Shown piece by piece: positions 27,248 through 36,785 of a DNA stretch of 64,000 nt. A program made the position numbers and the translations under genes. This DNA is from Carboxylicivirga sp964602515 (GTDB taxonomy: Bacteria > Bacteroidota > Bacteroidia > Bacteroidales > Marinilabiliaceae): NCBI GenBank assembly GCA_964602515.1, contig CAZRRJ010000008.1:94557-158556 (forward strand), written 5' to 3'. Each line of letters begins with the position of its first letter. Position 1 is the stretch's first letter. Below the pieces are notes generated by a model, which saw only the letters and a program-made list of their open reading frames with translations, did not search any database and had not been told where the DNA came from.

Positions 27248-29122
27248 ATGAAGAAAACTTCAATCAGCATACTGTCGCTGGCAATATTACTTTTGATGAC
27301 AGTATTTAATGTAAATGCCCAAAAGGATCGCTCAGAAATTGATGATAAGTACAAATGGAATTTTACCGATTTGTACGAAAGTGATGCAGTATGGAGCAAG
27401 GCCAAAGATGAGCTGGCCGCAAATATGGATAAGGTTACGCGTTTTAAAGGTAAACTGGGACTGTCAGCTACCGATCTTTTAGCCTATCTTCAGTATTCAG
27501 AACAACTTATGAAAGAAGGCTATCGTTTATATATTTATGCGTCTCTTAAATCTGATGCTGATTTACGTGACTCAGACAATATGTCTCGTGTTAAGGAAAT
27601 TCGGCAGGTATTTGTGGAATATGGGCAGAAAGCCTCGTTTATATCGCCTGAGTTAGCTGCTATACCTGAAGCTGCTATAAAACGATTTATAGAGGAAGAA
27701 CCAAGGCTGGAGATATACAAAATGGGTTTGATGGATGTGTATCGTATGAAAAAGCACACACTATCTGAACTTGAAGAGGCTGTGATGGCAAAAACAGGTT
27801 TGATTACTGGTACTGCTAATTCAGCTTTCAGTGTTTTTAGTAATGCAGAAATGCCACGTGTAAAAGCTGTTGTTGATGGAGAAGAGAAAGAATTAACACC
27901 TGCAAATTTTAGCGTGGCACGCTCATCGGCAGATCGTGACTTACGCCAGTTGGTAACTAAAATTTATTGGGATAATTACTTGAAGTACGAAGGTACCTTT
28001 GGAGAAATGCTTAACGGACAGGTTAAGGTTAATGTATTCAGGGCCAAGGCGCGTAATTACAATTCTGCTCTGGAGGCTGCTGTAAAGCCTAATAATATAC
28101 CAGAAGAGGTTTATAAGTCATTGCTTAGAAATGTAAATGACAACCTGGAAACATTTCACCGTTACCTAAGGCTTAAAAAGCGTATGTTAGGTGTTGATGA
28201 GTTGATGTATTCTGATATTTATGCACCAACAGTAAAAGGTGTTGAATTAAAGTATTCATACGAAGAAGCTCAGGAGTTGATTTTAAAGTCGCTTAAGCCA
28301 CTTGGAAAAGATTATATTGAAGTAGTAGACCATGCTTTTAATAACCGTTGGATCGACATTTATCCCAATGCAGGGAAAAGAAGTGGTGCCTATTCTAACG
28401 GTGGAGCTTACGATGTTCACCCATATATTTTAATGAACTACACAGGGCACTATAACGAGACATTGACTTTAACACATGAGTTGGGTCATACTATGCACAG
28501 CTATTATTCAAATAAAACGCAGCCATTTGCTACAGCAGATTATGCTACTTTTGTTGCTGAAGTAGCCTCTACCTTTAATGAAGTATTGTTGAATGATATG
28601 ATGCAAAAGGAAATTAAAGATGATGATATGCGCCTATCATTATTAATGAGTATGCTCGATGGTTTTAAGGGAACATTGTTTCGTCAGACACAGTTTGCTG
28701 AATTTGAGTTGGCCATACACGAAGCAGCAGAGCAGGGAATGCCATTAACAGGTAAGACCTTGACAAAAATGTATGGCGATATTACACGGAAATACTATGG
28801 TCATGATAAGAATGTTTGTACAGTTGAAGATAATGTAGCAGTGGAGTGGGCGGGAATCCCTCACTTTTACATGAATTTTTATGTGTACCAGTACAGTACA
28901 TCATTTGTAGCATCTCAAGCCTTAGCAGCCAAAGTTTTAGAAGGTGATAAAAAAGCAACGAAACGTTATATTGAGTTTATTTCAGCCGGAGGTTCTGACT
29001 ATCCGATAGAGCTATTAAAAAAAGCAGGTGTTGATATGACATCATCAGAACCATTTGACAAGGCCATTGCCACTATGAATGGTATAATGGATGAGATTGA
29101 AGCAATTCTGGATAAAAAATAA
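27248..29122 (+). CDS. pepF: Exported oligoendopeptidase F-type M3 metallopeptidase
   Basis: This 624-residue zinc peptidase of family M3 has the catalytic HExxH motif THELGHTMHS (His 410, His 414) and a following glutamate helix (FVAEVASTFNEVLL), with the PepF-type N-terminal helical domain. Unlike the cytoplasmic PepF of Firmicutes it starts with a clear signal peptide (MKKTSISILS, hydrophobic core, NVNAQ), so it probably degrades oligopeptides in the periplasm. A terminator follows the stop codon. No other peptidase gene adjoins it. Confidence 0.93.
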   Translation: MKKTSISILSLAILLLMTVFNVNAQKDRSEIDDKYKWNFTDLYESDAVWSKAKDELAANMDKVTRFKGKLGLSATDLLAYLQYSEQLMKEGYRLYIYASLKSDADLRDSDNMSRVKEIRQVFVEYGQKASFISPELAAIPEAAIKRFIEEEPRLEIYKMGLMDVYRMKKHTLSELEEAVMAKTGLITGTANSAFSVFSNAEMPRVKAVVDGEEKELTPANFSVARSSADRDLRQLVTKIYWDNYLKYEGTFGEMLNGQVKVNVFRAKARNYNSALEAAVKPNNIPEEVYKSLLRNVNDNLETFHRYLRLKKRMLGVDELMYSDIYAPTVKGVELKYSYEEAQELILKSLKPLGKDYIEVVDHAFNNRWIDIYPNAGKRSGAYSNGGAYDVHPYILMNYTGHYNETLTLTHELGHTMHSYYSNKTQPFATADYATFVAEVASTFNEVLLNDMMQKEIKDDDMRLSLLMSMLDGFKGTLFRQTQFAEFELAIHEAAEQGMPLTGKTLTKMYGDITRKYYGHDKNVCTVEDNVAVEWAGIPHFYMNFYVYQYSTSFVASQALAAKVLEGDKKATKRYIEFISAGGSDYPIELLKKAGVDMTSSEPFDKAIATMNGIMDEIEAILDKK

Positions 29123-29145
29123 GAAGTATTATTTGCGTATTATAC

Positions 29146-29176
29146 AAAAGGCTGCTTAATGAGCAGCTTTTTTTTT
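29146..29176 (+). terminator. Rho-independent terminator after the PepF gene
   Basis: GCTGCT and AGCAGC form the stem around TAATG, extended by AAAAG/TTTT pairs and followed by nine T residues. Confidence 0.8.
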
Positions 29177-29369
29177 GAGTGGTTAAATATGCAGAAAAAC
29201 TACGACCTTAATCTTTGGTTTGTCCGGTAAACTTATTTTTGTTCCTCTATTTCTTAATAAAAAATGTTGTTGTGAGTATGTTTTTTTCAATTACAGACGC
29301 AACCATTACAATTAACATTAATCTAGATGGTTGTCGCAGCGATAAGGTGACAGGCAAAAAATAAAACAC

Positions 29370-29816
29370 ATGAGGTATTTAATTTTATTTGGTTTATTAA
29401 CCGTTTTTTTTTCGGCATGTAGTAAGGATGAAGGTGTAGATTATGGGCCTATTGATGATCAGTTGATACAGGATTATCTGAAAGATAATGCTTTAGATGC
29501 AACGAAGCATTCGTCAGGTTTATATTATCACATTATTACATCCGGTAGTGGCGATAAAGTTTATCCCAATGCCAGTGTAACCATACGTTATACAGGTAAA
29601 TTATTGGATGGAACTGTTTTTGATTCAGGTAAACTGGAAAACTATCGACTGAAAAATTTAATTCCGGCATGGCAAATAGGTATTCCGTTATTGAAAACAG
29701 GAAGTGAAGCTGTGTTATATTGTCCATCTGCTTTAGCATATGGCAATCAGGAAAAAGAAAAGATACCAGCTAATAGTGTTTTGATTTTTGATATTAAAGT
29801 AATTGATTTTGAATAA
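29370..29816 (+). CDS. FKBP-type peptidyl-prolyl isomerase lipoprotein (single domain)
   Basis: This 148-residue lipoprotein (lipobox FSAC, Cys 17) carries one FKBP domain at about residues 45-148: GLYYHIITSGSGDKVYPNAS, YTGKLLDGTVFDS, then the usual IPAWQIGIPLLKTGSEAVLYCP and LAYGNQEKEKIPANSVLIFDI. FKBPs speed cis-trans isomerisation of prolyl bonds and act as periplasmic or outer-membrane folding helpers. A linker DYGPIDDQLIQDYLKDN precedes the domain and recurs in the next gene. The two genes are 18 bp apart and form an operon. Confidence 0.92.
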   Translation: MRYLILFGLLTVFFSACSKDEGVDYGPIDDQLIQDYLKDNALDATKHSSGLYYHIITSGSGDKVYPNASVTIRYTGKLLDGTVFDSGKLENYRLKNLIPAWQIGIPLLKTGSEAVLYCPSALAYGNQEKEKIPANSVLIFDIKVIDFE

Positions 29817-29834
29817 GGACATAACAAAAAGGAA

Positions 29835-30671
29835 ATGAAGAAAGTATTACTAATGGGCCTGTTATTGTCGCTTTTAACCAGCTGTTTAAAAGATGATGAG
29901 TTTGTTGATTACGGGCCAATAGATGAACAGATTATAACTGAATATTTAAAAACTAATGATATTGATGCTGAACGAGATGACTCTGGTCTGTACTATAAAA
30001 TAATTGAAAAGGGAACAGGTGATCCTATTGGAATTGATGCAAAACTGGATGAGTACGTTACTTTTTCATATAAGGCTTACCTTACAAATGGTAATGTTTT
30101 TACAGATACAAAGGGAGAGAATATTACCTCTAACCTTTGGTCACTTTTGTATGGCTTACAATACGGTTTACCTAAAATTAATCGACAGGGAGAGATACAT
30201 CTTTATATACCATCAAAAATGGCTTACGGATCGTCTTTTTCTGAGGGTGTGCCAGCTAATTCGGTGGTTATACTGGAAGTAAAGGTAGACCGTGATCAGG
30301 CTGATATTGATGAAGAAATTATAGTAGCATACCTGGAGAAAGAAAATATAACAGATGTTATTCGCGATAAATCAGGTTTATATTATAAAATTATAGAAGA
30401 GGGAGCTGGTGAAAATGTACCGGATAATGCCCTTATTGATGTGAGCTATAGGGGAAAGCTACTTGATGGAACAATATTTAATGAAGGAACATTAAATAAT
30501 GCCCCGTTGGATGGCCTTATTGAAGCTTGGAAAATTGGAATTCCAAAGCTTAAGAAGGGAAGTAGAGCAGTTTTCTATTGCCCTTCTCAACTAGGGTATG
30601 GAAGTTTTGAGAAAGAAAAAATTCCTTCGAATAGCATTTTAATTTATGAGGTTAATATTGTCAATTTCTAA
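29835..30671 (+). CDS. Tandem-FKBP lipoprotein (two domains)
   Basis: This 278-residue lipoprotein (lipobox LTSC, Cys 17) has two FKBP domains. The first, about 50-155, is divergent: the usual YTGKL-DG-FD stretch reads YKAYLTNGNVFTDTKGE, so catalysis may be lost. The second, about 175-278, is canonical (SYRGKLLDGTIFNEG, FYCPSQLGYGSFEKEKIPSN) and very close to the domain of the preceding gene. Each domain is preceded by a DEQII-EYL-type linker helix. The pattern suggests that one domain-plus-linker unit was duplicated twice. It is cotranscribed with the preceding FKBP gene. Confidence 0.9.
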   Translation: MKKVLLMGLLLSLLTSCLKDDEFVDYGPIDEQIITEYLKTNDIDAERDDSGLYYKIIEKGTGDPIGIDAKLDEYVTFSYKAYLTNGNVFTDTKGENITSNLWSLLYGLQYGLPKINRQGEIHLYIPSKMAYGSSFSEGVPANSVVILEVKVDRDQADIDEEIIVAYLEKENITDVIRDKSGLYYKIIEEGAGENVPDNALIDVSYRGKLLDGTIFNEGTLNNAPLDGLIEAWKIGIPKLKKGSRAVFYCPSQLGYGSFEKEKIPSNSILIYEVNIVNF

Positions 30672-30688
30672 GTGTTTTAAACAGTATT

Positions 30689-30724
30689 TAAAAGTCTGGG
30701 CCATAGAGGTTCAGGCTTTTTTTT
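30689..30724 (+). terminator. Terminator after the FKBP operon
   Basis: AAGTCTG and CAGGCTT pair (one G-T) around a longer loop, followed by eight T residues. Confidence 0.6.
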
Positions 30725-30984
30725 ACTTAGCTTAGTGAATATTGTATATTGTTGATAAAAGTGAATTGTAAAAAATAAATCAACTTCACCATATAAAAAG
30801 AAACTCCCTCTACTTCTGTAGAGGGGATAAAGTATAATCACATAAACCATGTTGTTTTGGTATTAAGCTGAGTTGTGTACTTCTAATTGCTTTCAGATTA
30901 AAAAGTATTTTCTTCGAAAAGCTCATATATAGGTAAATATGATCTGGTGATTACATATGGCTGCGTTCCGTATGCAGCCTTAGG

Positions 30985-32550
30985 CTATACCTTAACCGTA
31001 ACTTTTACAACATATCTTTTATCTATTGAGGTATAATGTTGGTAAGGAATTCCAATATCCTGTGTTGGGTCCATACCACCTTCGCCATTAGGATCTTACT
31101 CTGATCCGCTGCCCCAGTTATCCGGATAATCCGGTTTGCTATAGTTGGTGTATTCTTCCCGGCTAAAGTTTATAAATTCGTTTTCAGCATCTTTATACGC
31201 AAGTGAGCCTAATGGGTTATTACCCAATAGTTTTTGTTGCCAGCTCTCGCTGCTCTTAAATTTCTTACAGAAATACAAGTCTGTAGACACTTCATAATGG
31301 TCAACATACTTCTCAAGTAATTTAGTATTGAAATTAACATCAATCGAAGAACTCTTAATGCGTACTGTTCTGTCATAAATGTACTTTTGTTGGTATTCCC
31401 CAATTAAAAAACGTTTATTGCTGACTTGAACAATAGGAGTGTTGTTCAGGTTCCAAACCCCTAGGTATACAGCCGGATCATCACTATAATGGTCAATATA
31501 GGTATAACCACTATTTAGTGTACCTGGAAAGTACATGTTATTAAGTGGTGATACATTTGAAGGTGTGATCTTTGTTAAAGTACCTGTTCCGTTAATAGTA
31601 CCATTGGTTTTAAATTCTAGCCGGGAAGTTGAAGTCGAAGGTTTATTATAACGACCAATAAAAGAACCGAATATCTTATTGATTCCCGCTTTAATAAGGC
31701 CAGTAACACCTTCGCTTGCGATATAGCCTAAACCTGCGGCTGTGGCTTTGATAAACTTTGAAGCATCGTCTTTTGTACCTACATTTGATTTAACCCAGTT
31801 ATTGGCGGTTATACCGGCACCTTTTGAAACCGTATTAAGTACGTTTGCAGCAAAATTTGTTGACCCGGTTGTGACAATTGTTCCTTCAGAGCTGGAGTGC
31901 GTTTCGCCAGTAAATACAAAATCAGTTACATCTTTGTTATAAGTCCCTATTGATAGCTCTATTCTTTTATTATAAGCTGTAGGGTCGTAAGTTATTTCTG
32001 TATCAAAACAGTTCCATCCTCTAGTGCAACCTTTGGTTTGTGTAAATGTGGAATAGTTTGTAGATAAGGCCATAGGTGCATTGTATGTTATATTTATGGG
32101 GGCAGCGAAATAGCCAATATTGTTTAGCAAGGCATGGGAATTAGTTGTTGATAGGCCCCACATGGCAAATGTTCCACCGCTGGGAGTACTTTCCAGATAG
32201 TAATAATTTCTTATTGTTCCGGTAAATACATTATAGAACATTATATAGTTTTTATAAGGTTCAAACTTTTCTGATACTAAGTTGTAAAGCAGAGCCCAGC
32301 CGTCCTCTTTTTTGTAGTCAGAATCAACAAAATCTGGCAAGTATGAAACAGTACCTGTATAAAAAGGTAAAACAACATTGTGGCCGGTATATGTTTCTAT
32401 ATTATGATTGGACTTCCAATCAAAGTCAACAGAGGCTTTTAGTGTTTGGTTAGTTGTATTTTATTTTGACTCAGGTATCTAAATTAATTCATACTTAATA
32501 CATCCAAAAAGTAAAACAAGTGACATGGTAATTACAAATAAATTTTTCAT
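30985..32550 (-). pseudogene. Lipoprotein gene interrupted by three in-frame stop codons
   Basis: A single minus-strand frame of 522 codons runs from an ATG at 32550 to a TAG at 30985-30987 without any frameshift. It opens with a lipoprotein signal (MKNLFVITMSLVLLFGCIKY, Cys 17). Codon 24 is TAG, codon 30 is TAA, and codon 485 is TAA at 31096-31098. The remainder reads as ordinary secreted protein: after the second stop come TLKASVDFDWKSNHNIETYT and GHNVVLPFYTGTVSYLPDFV, and after the third stop a further 36 residues ending YVVKVTVKV. The 414-residue part at 31096-32340 is the largest uninterrupted portion. The family is unknown. Best read as a recently inactivated gene; sequencing error is less likely for three separate nonsense codons. 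Confidence 0.75.
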
Positions 32551-32898
32551 AGAATTCTTTTATTAGTTACTGGTATTATTCTTGTACCATTCTACTAATT
32601 GAATTAATATGGTAGAAATGAAACTGACACTGTGTATTTATTAATATTTAATATGTCAATTAAAACAATTAATGTATGGTATTGGGTATATGCCAAGCAC
32701 ATAACAATTGCTTTTGTAGTTACAGTCCTCTATTTTTTTCAACCGTTGTGAATAGTGATACGCTTAAGATGGTGTTATTATAACAGTATTTAACTATGCC
32801 AATTGTAAAAACTCACAAAAAATGGAAATGCTTAATTATTAACTATTTTATTGCATGGTTTAAAATAAACAACATAATTTATTGCATTACCAAGACTA
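32551..32898. other. Intergenic stretch, nothing recognised
   Basis: This is AT-rich sequence between two minus-strand lipoprotein genes. It has no open frame of note and no strong repeat or hairpin. Confidence 0.4.
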
Positions 32899-33225
32899 TT
32901 ACCTAAAGTAAAATGACATAGAGTGACCTGATTTGCTATAGTTTACTAGCTTATTCCGATCGTAAGTATATGTTATATTGGCTTTAGCGTTAGTGAAATG
33001 TATCGCTGATTGATCTAATTTTAAAGAGTGATTATAAAGGTAGTTAACTGGTTCCCATTCGTCATTCTCACATGACAAATAAATTGCAACTTCCGTAATG
33101 TTATGGTTTTTAATAAGTTTTAATAGCTGTTCGGCCTTTATTTCGCGATTTGATGAAGTTGTAACTTCAATAGTTTTACAAGCTATAATAACAAAAAGAC
33201 TGCTTATTAATACTAACTTTTTCAT
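32899..33225 (-). CDS. Small lipoprotein of unknown function
   Basis: The open frame begins at 33309, but the ATG at 33225 opens a lipoprotein signal peptide (MKKLVLISSLFVIIACKTIE, Cys 16) and gives 108 residues. The mature part has a KAEQLLKLIKNHNITEVAIYL helix-strand unit, then a beta segment ANITYTYDRNKLVNYS. I recognise no domain. It stands alone, with long non-coding DNA on both sides. Confidence 0.65.
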   Translation of the reverse strand: MKKLVLISSLFVIIACKTIEVTTSSNREIKAEQLLKLIKNHNITEVAIYLSCENDEWEPVNYLYNHSLKLDQSAIHFTNAKANITYTYDRNKLVNYSKSGHSMSFYFR

Positions 33226-34127
33226 ACTATGGTAGTTTATGAAAAGAGGAAAAATTCCCCACTGAAATCGGGAATAAACAGTGGGGAATATTGCGTTGGT
33301 CGTTACCAACTCGTTTCCGTTCTTTCCTGTTTTGTACTTTCTTATTCTTGTATTTAAGTTTATAGTAAAAGCATATGTATTCTAACGCATTGTAAAGTTT
33401 ACGCATAAAAATTGTTTGAATAATTATTATAAACTAATTTTTATAAAGGAACTTTATACACCATAATAGCGATTTATACTGCATATAAATACTGTGCTAC
33501 AATGACCAAATGAATCAACTGAATATGCTAAAATGGGAAGTAATACTAAGTGTTTCATTCTAACAGGTCATGTTATTAATTAATAATGTTGCACAATGGT
33601 GTAAAGCCAAACGTGGCACATTGTGCTATTATTTAATTCCAATTCCGATTAGTAAACGCTAAAGTAGAAAATAATTTGTAATGTCATTAATATGTTTGAT
33701 GAACATTGGTATTTTATGTATCAACGTATATTTATGAGCTACGAAACTTTCTTTAATATATAATAGTTCGTAATTTAGATGTTGAGGCGTAAATTATAAT
33801 CCTTATATGTTGTTTAAAGAAAATTGTAATATCCTTGTTAATTAATTAGTTAATATAGTCTGGTTGGGATAATAAAGAGACATTAACCATTCATTTGATG
33901 ATATGTTATACAAAACAGTTTGACCATGTATTAATACATAACTTATTATTGATGTATTTCCTATTTTTCGATCTGTTCAGTTAAAAAATAATCGATAATT
34001 GATGGTTAAGTTACTTATTTGTTAAAACTAAATTTAGCAATTTCCAAAGCCTCTACTATTTTTAAAGTCAAAGTTTATGCTTAATTGCAATAAATGTTAT
34101 AACAACCACCTAAAAGTTAAAGGAGAA
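33226..34127. other. 900-bp AT-rich stretch with one structured inverted repeat
   Basis: There is no gene. At 33591-33626 GCACAATG and CATTGTGC enclose a second small stem GCCA-AACG-TGGC (33606-33617), giving a nested hairpin with no T run. The rest is AT-rich with scattered stops in all frames. Confidence 0.4.
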
Positions 34128-34565
34128 TTATGACTTTTTTATTAATTCTTCCTGTAGTTTTATAATTTGATTTTTAGCCTCAATTAAATCATTTTTCGTT
34201 TCAGATAGTTGTGAATAAAGCTTCGACAATTTTAAGTTGGCTTTTGATAGTTGTGTTTCATACTCATATATCATTTCATTAACATTTTGAAAATCTTGAG
34301 TTTTGTACTTGTAATGAGCATGGCCAATATAACTATTATGAGCATATTGCAAACTTGAATTTTGTGTAGGTTCATCTATATAATAATCCTGTAGCTTTTC
34401 CTCATTAAAACGATTTACTAATGCCTTTATGTACGCGTTAGGCATAGGTCTGCGATACCGCTCAATATCCGAAATATAGCTCTGTTTACACCCAAAAATC
34501 TCAGCCATTTGAGTTTGAGTGAGATTATTGTCTTTCCTAAATCTTTTTAAATCAAAACTTTGCAT
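34128..34565 (-). CDS. XRE-family HTH regulator with C-terminal coiled coil (copy A)
   Basis: This 145-residue protein has an N-terminal Cro/C1-type helix-turn-helix at about 3-60: LTQTQMAEIFGCKQSYISDI, with recognition helix CKQSYISDIERYRR. A linker of about 40 residues leads to a coiled coil at about 95-145 (heptad-like LSKANLKLSKLYSQLSETKN and LIEAKNQIIKLQEEL), probably for oligomerisation. It is a close paralogue, of equal length, of the gene at 35279-35716. Both have the same promoter and operator-like block, which suggests autoregulation or cross-regulation. No adjacent phage or toxin gene explains it. Confidence 0.88.
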   Translation of the reverse strand: MQSFDLKRFRKDNNLTQTQMAEIFGCKQSYISDIERYRRPMPNAYIKALVNRFNEEKLQDYYIDEPTQNSSLQYAHNSYIGHAHYKYKTQDFQNVNEMIYEYETQLSKANLKLSKLYSQLSETKNDLIEAKNQIIKLQEELIKKS

Positions 34566-34650
34566 AATGGTGGAAAAATTAATTAGTCATATTGCAATAA
34601 ATCTTATGATATACTGCATTATAGTGTTATATTTGTAATGCATCCGTTAA

Positions 34651-34681
34651 CAAAGTTAACCAAATGTAGTACAATTGCAAA
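34651..34681 (-). promoter_or_regulatory. Promoter and operator-like block of XRE copy A
   Basis: On the minus strand TTTG (34681-34678), 19 bp, then TAACTTTG (34658-34651) form a textbook Bacteroidota promoter. The -7 box lies inside ACATTTGGTTAACTTTGTTAAC-like sequence with two GTTAAC palindromes flanking AAA. The same block occurs before copy B. The leader of about 80 nt contains a TGCATTA..TAATGCA inverted repeat at about 34616-34643. Confidence 0.75.
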
Positions 34682-34856
34682 TTTGTAAGGTCTTTTGAGA
34701 TTGTAAAAAACTGAAAAGTATACTCCGTTTCCAAGGAGTTTAATGTGATTTTTATTACAATTATTTGGGTTAGCTAAATAGCAAACATGGTACTAAAACG
34801 TTAGTAAACAATGCTTTTAAAGAAATTTAATTCCAGACATTTATCAAATTACACAA

Positions 34857-35078
34857 ATGCAAAATTTTAAAGCAGCATATGACAATATTAGATATGGAGA
34901 ACGTGAAAAAGTGCGTAAGACTATTATGCGATTATGTAAATGGAAACATAAAACGCAATTTACCATGGCAAAGAATGGAGATCGTCCACCAACGAAAGAG
35001 CAGTCAGCACATATTAAAGAAGTATTTGCAGCAGTTGGAATTGATGCTCTAACTGGGCTTGAAATAAAAAAGAAATAG
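34857..35078 (+). CDS. Small putative DNA-binding protein
   Basis: This 73-residue basic protein lies between the two XRE paralogues on the opposite strand. The pattern REKVRKTIMRLCKWKHKTQF then KNGDRPPTKEQSAHIKEVFA resembles small one-domain HTH regulators of Bacteroidota, in which a helix pair is followed by R-P-x-x-x-E, but the match is weak. It could be a small regulator interacting with its neighbours. The ATG at 34857 is the only reasonable start. Whether it is expressed cannot be told from the sequence. Confidence 0.55.
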   Translation: MQNFKAAYDNIRYGEREKVRKTIMRLCKWKHKTQFTMAKNGDRPPTKEQSAHIKEVFAAVGIDALTGLEIKKK

Positions 35079-35278
35079 ATTTTGCTCTAAACTTATTATT
35101 GTATTTCAAGTGCTTCTGGAATATGTGTTATGAGATTTTTTTTTAATAATACTTATTGAAAAAAGTTAAACGTATTTATATTAATTCTTTATCCATTATG
35201 ATAGTTACGATTATTTATTACAAATTGCTAATACATCTTAGTTATGGGTATAATTACTAACTGAAGATTATAAGTTAA

Positions 35279-35716
35279 TTAAGATTTTTTTAACAATTCG
35301 GCTTGTAATATAATAATCTGGTTCTTAGCTTCAATTAATACATTTTTAGTTTCGGAGAGCTCTGTGTTAAGTGTAGAAATTTTTAGATTAGCTTCAGAAA
35401 GTAGTGTCTTGTATTCATCAATTTTTTCGTTAACCTCCTGAAGAATTTGAATGTTATACATCTTGTTTCCATTGGTGATATGACCAGCGTGAGGATACAC
35501 TAGGTTAGGATTTTGTATGCTATGCTCGATATAATAAGTTTTTACTTCCTCTGCATTGAAGCGATCTAATAAAATTTTCATGTATGCTTCAGGCATTGGT
35601 CTGCGAAAACGCTCAATATCGGAGATATAGCTTTGCTTACATCCAAAAAGGTTAGCGATTTGTGTTTGTGTTAACCTATTGTCCCTTCTAAATCTTTTTA
35701 AATCAAAAATTTCCAT
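35279..35716 (-). CDS. XRE-family HTH regulator with C-terminal coiled coil (copy B)
   Basis: The frame is open to 35803, but the ATG at 35716 (MEIFDLKRFRRDNRLTQTQI) matches copy A and gives the same 145 residues. The HTH is nearly identical (LFGCKQSYISDIERFRRPMP). The linker diverges, and the coiled coil (LLSEANLKISTLNTELSETK, LIEAKNQIIILQAELLKKS) is conserved. The recognition helix is preserved between copies, so both probably bind the same DNA and may form mixed oligomers. Confidence 0.88.
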   Translation of the reverse strand: MEIFDLKRFRRDNRLTQTQIANLFGCKQSYISDIERFRRPMPEAYMKILLDRFNAEEVKTYYIEHSIQNPNLVYPHAGHITNGNKMYNIQILQEVNEKIDEYKTLLSEANLKISTLNTELSETKNVLIEAKNQIIILQAELLKKS

Positions 35717-35800
35717 AATGTTACAAAATAAAATTAGAGATATTGCAGTAAATTCCGCTAAATACCGCATTAAAGTGTTATATTTGCGAAAATCTGTTAA

Positions 35801-35831
35801 CAAAGTTAACCAAATGTGCTACAAGAACAAA
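35801..35831 (-). promoter_or_regulatory. Promoter and operator-like block of XRE copy B
   Basis: TTTG (35831-35828), 19 bp, TAACTTTG (35808-35801), read on the minus strand, are identical in geometry to copy A. The 22-bp block around the -7 box (CATTTGGTTAACTTTGTTAA) is conserved, whereas the surrounding sequence has drifted. Confidence 0.75.
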
Positions 35832-36785
35832 TTTAGGAGTCATATTGATCTTATTTATTATTTAGGAAGAGGTATTTTGTTTTAATAGTTTTTACATCAT
35901 AACACTGTTACAACAGGATTAAGTTCACTGATTGTAGCTTGTAATCTAATTAGAGGTAAGAATAGTTGGTTTTATCCAGAAATTCTTTATTTTAAATTGA
36001 AGGAAAAGAATATATTTCAAATTAGGGGAAATGATCAAAGGGAGTGTAACAAATTTTTAGTTCTGTTAATAAATAGTAAAATGATGTAGGCTTTTTAATT
36101 GGAACGATCTGCCAATACAATGGTTTACATGGTTCACAAATATTCTATTAATACTTTTTTGATTGGGGGGTAGTGTTCTTTGTTTCTAATAAATGCTTAA
36201 AAAATTCATATCAAGGTTAATATCGGCAGATTTCTGTTTTATTTTACGGTTTTCTGTTTTTTTTGTATATGTAGTAGTTGACTAGCTTTTATTCCGAATT
36301 GGTTTTACACCAACTATGAAAATGTTACTTTTCATTTGCCCTTTGGGGACATAAATTTGGCATTAATCTCATTTGCAAACTCTTCTAAGGGCATAACTAT
36401 TTAGCACTATGTAAACCATAGTTGCTTATTATTGTTATTCTTCTTAAAAGTAATAAATTGTTCAATTCTAAACTAGTTTTACGTGGAAAGGCTTCATTTT
36501 AGAGAAGTTTACAATAATGAGCCAGAACGAAATAGTTTATACCTAAATTTTATTATTTTTGTAATTATAGTTAAGTGATAGTTTTTATGAGTTAGTAGTT
36601 GATTAGACTTAAACTATATGAAATGGTTCATAAGAACTATAATATTTATATAATGTTTATACGTGGTGTCACTGTTTATAGATATATATTGTGTGAATTT
36701 TATTGATAATGAGTTCAAGGCATAAAAGTTAATTTGGCAATTAGGTTAATTATATATTTCCCTTCATGATAAAAAATTAATACAT
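35832..36785. other. 950-bp AT-rich stretch without a gene
   Basis: No frame resembles a protein. A small inverted repeat TTGGT..ACCAA is at 36299-36313. No array-type promoter of the kind found at 37.7 kb is present. Confidence 0.4.

Noticed and set aside
33403..33417. Single TACGCA-type sequence resembling an array unit
   Set aside because: It stands alone, with no second unit at 22-23 bp and no -7 box at the expected distance.
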